From Rhizobium sp. LCM 4573 (GTDB lineage Bacteria; Pseudomonadota; Alphaproteobacteria; Rhizobiales; Rhizobiaceae), in NCBI RefSeq assembly GCF_001854865.1, contig NZ_MDDW01000001.1:895640-905465 (forward strand): DNA of 9,826 nucleotides, given 5' to 3'. The first letter of the stretch is position 1; each line of letters begins with the position of its first letter. The notes under the pieces were generated by a model, which was given only the letters and a program-made list of their open reading frames with translations, did not search any database and was not told where the DNA came from. Position numbers and translations under genes: made by a program. Positions 6,303 through 9,826 of the stretch are shown here, one piece after another.

Positions 6303-7268
6303 ATGACCAGCCGGCTCCCTCCCCTCAATCCGCTGCGGGCCTTCGAGGCGACCGCAAGGCGCGGCTCCGTCTCGGCGGCGGCAAGGGAGCTGAACGTCAC
6401 GCACGGTGCGGTCAGCCATCAGATCAAGGCCTTGGAGGAATCCCTCGGCGTCACCTTGTTCGAGCGTGGCTCCAAACGCCTCAAACTCACCTCGGAAGGC
6501 GCGCTCCTGCTGCCGGCCGTCACCCAGGCTTTCGGCGAGATCGCAGCAGCGACCGCGCAGATGAAACGCCCTGCCACCAGCGGCGAACTGTCGATCACCT
6601 GCGTTCCGGCGCTCTTCTCTTTCTGGATCGTGCCGCGCCTCAATTCCTTCACCGAGCAGTTTCCGGGCGTAAGGCTGAAACTCACCGCATCGAACGACCC
6701 CGCAGGGCTGCATTCCCCCGATATCGATGTCTGTATTCTCTACGGAGACGGCAACTGGCCGGATGCCTGGGCGCGCCTTTGGAGCAACCTGCGGCTTTTT
6801 CCTGTAGCGAGCCCGACACTCCTGAACAGCCGGCCGCTGCGCTCCATCCGCGATCTGGAGGACCATGTGCTGCTGCACGGCGATGCCGACGGGCGCGAGT
6901 GGAATACCTGGCTTGCCGCGGCGGATGCGATCGATCTGCCCCGTCGCCAGCAGCATTTCATGGGCGATGCTCGGTTTTCCACCGAAGCCGCATTGCACGG
7001 TCATGGAATAGCGCTCGGCGATACGATCACCGCGAGCCAACTCATCGCCAAGGGCGAGCTGATCGTACCCTTCGATCTGAGCGTCCCTGCAAACGATGCC
7101 TTCTATGTCGCTTGCAGGCCCGCCATACGCTCGACCCCGATCGTGCGGGTCTTCATCGACTGGCTCTTCGCATCGCTGGAGGCCGACCATCTGCCGCAGG
7201 TGCAGACCTCCGCGCGCACGCTCATCCGCTCGCGAGGCGGCAAGGGTGCAGAAAAACCCGGCTCATAA
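6303..7268 (+). CDS. LysR-family transcriptional regulator, GcvA-like
   Basis: A 321-residue LysR-type regulator. Residues 8-66 form the winged helix-turn-helix (LNPLRAFEATARRGS, then AAARELNVTHGAVSHQIKAL), with the LFERGSKRLKLTSEG wing typical of the GcvA-like subfamily. The rest, from about residue 92 (SGELSITCVPALFSFWIVPRL), is the periplasmic-binding-protein-like effector domain. Length is slightly above the usual 290-310 because of a basic tail after about 300. The ribosome binding site is weak (CGGAA at 6289-6293). It is transcribed away from the ureohydrolase/importer cluster and shares a 163-base gap containing a LysR-type dyad. The natural inference is that it controls that cluster in response to the imported compound and represses itself. 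It could instead act mainly elsewhere. Confidence 0.9.
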   Translation: MTSRLPPLNPLRAFEATARRGSVSAAARELNVTHGAVSHQIKALEESLGVTLFERGSKRLKLTSEGALLLPAVTQAFGEIAAATAQMKRPATSGELSITCVPALFSFWIVPRLNSFTEQFPGVRLKLTASNDPAGLHSPDIDVCILYGDGNWPDAWARLWSNLRLFPVASPTLLNSRPLRSIRDLEDHVLLHGDADGREWNTWLAAADAIDLPRRQQHFMGDARFSTEAALHGHGIALGDTITASQLIAKGELIVPFDLSVPANDAFYVACRPAIRSTPIVRVFIDWLFASLEADHLPQVQTSARTLIRSRGGKGAEKPGS

Positions 7269-7332
7269 TACTCCTTTCCTCTCTGCCTTGATCTTGCCGC
7301 TCCATCATTTCGGCCAAGACGCGAGCTAAAAT

Positions 7333-7348
7333 TGGAACGAATATTCCA
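7333..7348. promoter_or_regulatory. Candidate upstream operator, TGGAA/TTCCA dyad
   Basis: TGGAA (7333-7337) and TTCCA (7344-7348) form a short dyad around the palindrome GAATATTC (7339-7346). It repeats the half-site of the larger dyad at 7452-7474, about 122 bases downstream. This part of the region before the sugar operon (7269-7400) holds no gene I can support and no clear terminator for the LysR gene. Confidence 0.35.
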
Positions 7349-7432
7349 TCATCTCACTCGAGATCGGTCGGCGATAACGGCAAGAAATCCAGGGATTCGC
7401 GGTGAATTCTTCCTTTTCCACTTCCGGTACCG

Positions 7433-7462
7433 TTGACGCCAATCCAAAAAATGGAATAAATT
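7433..7462 (+). promoter_or_regulatory. Predicted promoter of the sugar ABC operon
   Basis: TTGACG (7433-7438) matches the -35 consensus at five of six positions. At 16-18 bases downstream lie AT-rich candidates AATAAA (7455-7460) and TAAATT (7457-7462), each four of six to the -10 consensus. Transcription would start near 7468-7470 and give a leader of about 130 bases before the binding-protein ATG. Confidence 0.45.
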
Positions 7463-7474
7463 ATCCGCATTCCA
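7452..7474. promoter_or_regulatory. Candidate operator TGGAAT-N11-ATTCCA overlapping the -10
   Basis: A perfect 6-base inverted repeat with an 11-base spacer, at 7452-7457 and 7469-7474. It covers the predicted -10 and start of transcription of the sugar operon, a position that suits a repressor. No regulator for it is encoded in this window. Confidence 0.45.
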
Positions 7475-7504
7475 GGGAAGCGGTTCATTTGTTCCGTTTC
7501 GCCG

Positions 7505-7551
7505 CCCGCGTTGGGAGCGCGGGGGAATGCGCAACCGGTCGGAGGCCGGTT
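7505..7551 (+). other. Structured 5' leader of the sugar operon (two hairpins)
   Basis: Two stems lie between the predicted start and the binding-protein gene: CCCGCG (7505-7510) with CGCGGG (7518-7523), and AACCGG (7533-7538) with CCGGTT (7546-7551), the second extendable by a G-T and a C-G pair. I do not recognise a known riboswitch. They may simply protect the 5' end of a highly expressed message. Confidence 0.35.
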
Positions 7552-7599
7552 TCCGGCGAGAACAGGTGGCACCGGACACCGCTTGAGGAGGAAATCACC

Positions 7600-8529
7600 A
7601 TGAAGAAGCTCTTTTTAGGCGCCACTCTGTCCATCCTGCTGAGCACCGCCGCGCACGCCGAAACCGTCGGCGTGTCCATGGCGCTGTTCGACGACAACTT
7701 CCTGACCGTGCTCCGCAACGGCATGCAGGATTACGCCAAGACCATGGATGGCGTGACGCTGCAGGTGGAAGACGCGCAGAACGACGTGGCCAAGCAGCAG
7801 AGCCAGATCCAGAACTTCATTGCCGCGGGCGTCGACGCCATCATCGTCAACCCAGTCGATACCGATGCCACTACCGCGATGTCAAAGATCGCCGCGGATG
7901 CCGGCATCCCGCTCGTCTATGTCAACCGCGAGCCGGTCAACGTCGACAGCCTGCCGGACAAGCAGGCCTTCGTCGCCTCGGAAGAAATCGTCGCCGGCAC
8001 GCTGGAGGCCAAGGAAGTCTGCCGTCTTCTCGGCGGCAAGGGCAAGGCGGTCATCATGATGGGCGAGCTTTCCAACCAGGGCGCCCGCATGCGCACCAAG
8101 GCGGTGCACGACATCGTTGCCACCGACGAATGCAAGGGCATGGAGATCGTCGAGGAGCAGACGGCGAACTGGCAGCGCACGCAAGGCTCCGACCTCGTCA
8201 CCAACTGGCTGTCGAGCGGGATTGAGTTCAACGCGGTGATCTCCAACAATGACGAGATGGCGATCGGTGCCATTCAGGCGCTGAAAGCAGCCGGTAAAGA
8301 CATGAAGGACGTCGTTGTGGCGGGCGTCGACGCCACGCAGGATGCGCTCGCCGCCATGCAGGCCGGAGACCTTGACGTGACGGTCTTCCAGGATGCGGCC
8401 GGCCAGGGCAAGGGTGCATTGGACGCAGCCTTGAAGCTCGCCAAGGGCGAGACGGTCGAGAAGAAGGTCTACATCCCCTTCCAGCTCGTGACACCGGAGA
8501 ACGTTCAGGAATTCGTCGCCAAGAACTGA
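7600..8529 (+). CDS. Periplasmic sugar-binding protein of an ABC importer (ribose/inositol class)
   Basis: A 309-residue binding protein of the Peripla_BP_4 class used by RbsB-type importers. Residues 1-20 are a Sec signal peptide cleaved after AHA. The mature protein has VGVSMALFDDNFLTVLRNG in the first lobe, GVDAIIVNPVDTDA (77-90), IPLVYVNREP (103-112), and in the second lobe NNDEMAIGAIQAL (216-228) and VAGVDATQDALAAM, all standard sugar-contact and hinge regions of the class. Two cysteines, Cys141 and Cys178, could form a disulfide. The frame stays open upstream to 7402, but GAGGAGGAAA (7585-7594) and the signal peptide fix the start at 7600. It resembles rhizobial proteins linked to inositol or ribose uptake, from memory only, so the sugar is unproven. 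It heads an operon with the ATPase that follows. Confidence 0.9.
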   Translation: MKKLFLGATLSILLSTAAHAETVGVSMALFDDNFLTVLRNGMQDYAKTMDGVTLQVEDAQNDVAKQQSQIQNFIAAGVDAIIVNPVDTDATTAMSKIAADAGIPLVYVNREPVNVDSLPDKQAFVASEEIVAGTLEAKEVCRLLGGKGKAVIMMGELSNQGARMRTKAVHDIVATDECKGMEIVEEQTANWQRTQGSDLVTNWLSSGIEFNAVISNNDEMAIGAIQALKAAGKDMKDVVVAGVDATQDALAAMQAGDLDVTVFQDAAGQGKGALDAALKLAKGETVEKKVYIPFQLVTPENVQEFVAKN

Positions 8530-8542
8530 CGTGAACAAACCT

Positions 8543-8567
8543 GGGATGCGGGGCTAACCCGCATCCC
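8543..8567 (+). terminator. Intercistronic hairpin between binding protein and ATPase genes
   Basis: A perfect 10-base stem, GGGATGCGGG (8543-8552) and CCCGCATCCC (8558-8567), closed by a GCTAA loop and followed by only three T residues. It starts 13 bases after the binding-protein stop. The short T-tract and the ATPase gene just beyond argue for a partial terminator or a barrier to 3' exonucleases, which would keep the binding protein in excess over the ATPase. Confidence 0.65.
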
Positions 8568-8599
8568 GATTTGCCCGATCGAGCCTTGAGGAGATGGCG

Positions 8600-9826
8600 A
8601 TGGTTGTCAGCCCGTCGACAATGGCTGCCGTGCGCAAGAGCGGCGCAATTCCGAACGCGGAATATCTGCTTTCCGCCGAAGGTATCCGCAAGGAATTTCC
8701 GGGCGTGGTCGCCCTCGACGACGTCTCCTTCCGGCTGAAGCGCGGCAGCGTGCATGCGCTGATGGGTGAAAACGGCGCCGGGAAATCTACCCTCATGAAA
8801 ATACTTGCCGGCATCTATCAGCCGGACAAGGGCAAGGTGCAGCTGAAGGGTGTCGGCATCCGCCTTTCCTCCCCGCTCGACGCGCTGGAGAACGGGATTG
8901 CCATGATCCATCAGGAACTGAACCTGATGGCCTATATGACGGTCGCGGAGAACATCTGGATTCGCCGCGAGCCCCTCAACCGCTTCGGCCTGGTCGATCA
9001 CGGCGAGATGTACCGGCGCACGGAGGAGCTCTTCGACCGCCTCAATATCGGCATTGATCCGGAGGCGAAGGTCGGCGACCTCTCGGTCGCCAACCGACAG
9101 ATGGTTGAGATCGCCAAGGCGGTCTCCTATGAATCCGACGTCCTCATCATGGACGAGCCGACTTCGGCGCTCACCGAGCGCGAGGTCGATCACCTTTTCC
9201 GTATCATCCGTGGTCTGCGCGACCAGGGCATCGGCATCGTCTACATCACCCACAAGATGAACGAGCTCTTCGAGATCGCCGACGAGCTGTCCGTATTCCG
9301 CGACGGCAAGTATATCGGCACCCACGCCTCCACAGAGGTCACCCGAGACGACATCATCCGCATGATGGTCGGCCGTGAGATCACCCAGATGTTCCCGAAG
9401 GAAGAGATGCCGATCGGCAATGTCGTTCTTTCGGTGAAGAACCTGACTTTGAAGAGCATTTTCAACGATGTTTCGTTCGATCTGCGTGCCGGCGAAATCC
9501 TCGGCGTGGCGGGTCTCGTCGGCTCCGGCCGGTCGAATGTCGCCGAAACCCTGTTTGGCGTCACGCCCGCGACCTCCGGCACGATCGAGATCGACGGCAA
9601 GCCCGTGGTGATCGATACGCCTACCACCGCCATCCGCAATCGCATGGCCTTCCTGACCGAAGACCGCAAGGACACCGGCTGCCTGCTGATCCTGGATGTT
9701 CTGGAAAACATGCAGCTCGCGGTGCTTCAGGACAAGTTCGTCAAGAACGGCTTCGTGCAGGAAAGCCAGCTGGAGGAAGTCTGCGAGGAAATGTGCCGCA
9801 AGCTTCGCGTGAAGACGCCGAGCCTC
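8600..9826 (+). CDS. Sugar ABC transporter ATP-binding protein (tandem ATPase, RbsA/MglA type), 3' end outside window
   Basis: The visible 409 residues cover the first ATPase domain and the start of the second. Domain 1 has Walker [10 protein letters not shown] (56-64), Q-loop Gln105, the degenerate signature LSVANRQ (161-167) usual for the sugar tandem ATPases, Walker B Asp185-Glu186 in MDEPTSAL and switch His218 in ITHKM. Domain 2 begins about residue 278 and has the atypical Walker [10 protein letters not shown] (305-313) and the EDRK motif (354-357) expected of this family, in which the second site is normally degenerate. Members run about 500 residues, so some 90-100 are missing. An in-frame ATG at 8594 touches the ribosome binding site GAGGAG (8588-8593), whereas ATG 8600 is six bases away, so I chose 8600. 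A permease gene is expected beyond the window. Confidence 0.92.
   Translation, partial: MVVSPSTMAAVRKSGAIPNAEYLLSAEGIRKEFPGVVALDDVSFRLKRGSVHALMGENGAGKSTLMKILAGIYQPDKGKVQLKGVGIRLSSPLDALENGIAMIHQELNLMAYMTVAENIWIRREPLNRFGLVDHGEMYRRTEELFDRLNIGIDPEAKVGDLSVANRQMVEIAKAVSYESDVLIMDEPTSALTEREVDHLFRIIRGLRDQGIGIVYITHKMNELFEIADELSVFRDGKYIGTHASTEVTRDDIIRMMVGREITQMFPKEEMPIGNVVLSVKNLTLKSIFNDVSFDLRAGEILGVAGLVGSGRSNVAETLFGVTPATSGTIEIDGKPVVIDTPTTAIRNRMAFLTEDRKDTGCLLILDVLENMQLAVLQDKFVKNGFVQESQLEEVCEEMCRKLRVKTPSL

Noticed and set aside
6147..7190. Long minus-strand open frame opposite the LysR gene
   Set aside because: It covers the regulator and the divergent promoter; its product is a Gly/Arg-rich antisense translation.
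7402..7599. A 66-residue N-terminal extension of the sugar-binding protein
   Set aside because: It would put the signal peptide in the middle of the protein and run through the predicted promoter and leader; ATG 7600 has an excellent ribosome binding site.
8594..8599. Start of the tandem ATPase at ATG 8594
   Set aside because: The ribosome binding site GAGGAG directly touches this ATG; ATG 8600 has normal spacing. The difference is two residues.
8228..9325. Long minus-strand open frame opposite the sugar operon
   Set aside because: The plus strand encodes clear binding-protein and ATPase motifs throughout.

Overview
The window looks like a chromosomal or large-replicon segment from an alphaproteobacterium of the Rhizobiaceae type (Rhizobium, Agrobacterium or Ensifer). 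The reasons are the GC-rich coding bias, strong GGAGG-type ribosome binding sites, a density of ABC importers with matching catabolic enzymes, and an intergenic palindromic repeat of the kind scattered through rhizobial genomes. I found no phage, transposase, CRISPR, toxin-antitoxin or defence genes. This is a metabolic transport region, and I do not see a clearly new class of system in it.

Layout. (1) 1-234, plus strand: the C-terminal end of an RraA/MenG-like protein. A hairpin at 242-270 separates it from the convergent genes that follow. (2) 271-6139, minus strand: a six-gene cluster read right to left. It contains a SpeB-type ureohydrolase (6139-5081), a polyamine-type periplasmic binding protein (5005-3917), an ATPase (3717-2683), two permeases (2686-1832 and 1835-1041) and a nitrilase-superfamily amidase (1044-271). 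The last four genes are joined by three ATGA stop/start overlaps. A 136-base palindromic repeat sits between the binding protein and the ATPase. (3) 6303-7268, plus strand: a divergent GcvA-like LysR regulator. The gap between it and the ureohydrolase gene holds a perfect dyad with a T-N11-A core, about 67 bases upstream of the transcription start I predict for the minus-strand cluster. (4) 7269-7599: a 331-base regulatory region. (5) 7600-9826, plus strand: the start of a sugar ABC importer operon, with a periplasmic binding protein and a two-domain ATPase cut off by the window end. A strong hairpin lies between these two genes.

How it fits together. The minus-strand cluster reads as an import-and-degrade unit for a guanidino or polyamine compound. 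The binding protein, permeases and ATPase bring the compound in. The ureohydrolase would release urea from a guanidino group, and the amidase would hydrolyse an amide. The LysR protein is the obvious local activator. Agmatine is the default substrate guess, but an amidase beside a ureohydrolase also fits a 4-guanidinobutyramide to 4-guanidinobutyrate to GABA route. The sugar operon to the right appears to be an independent unit with its own promoter.
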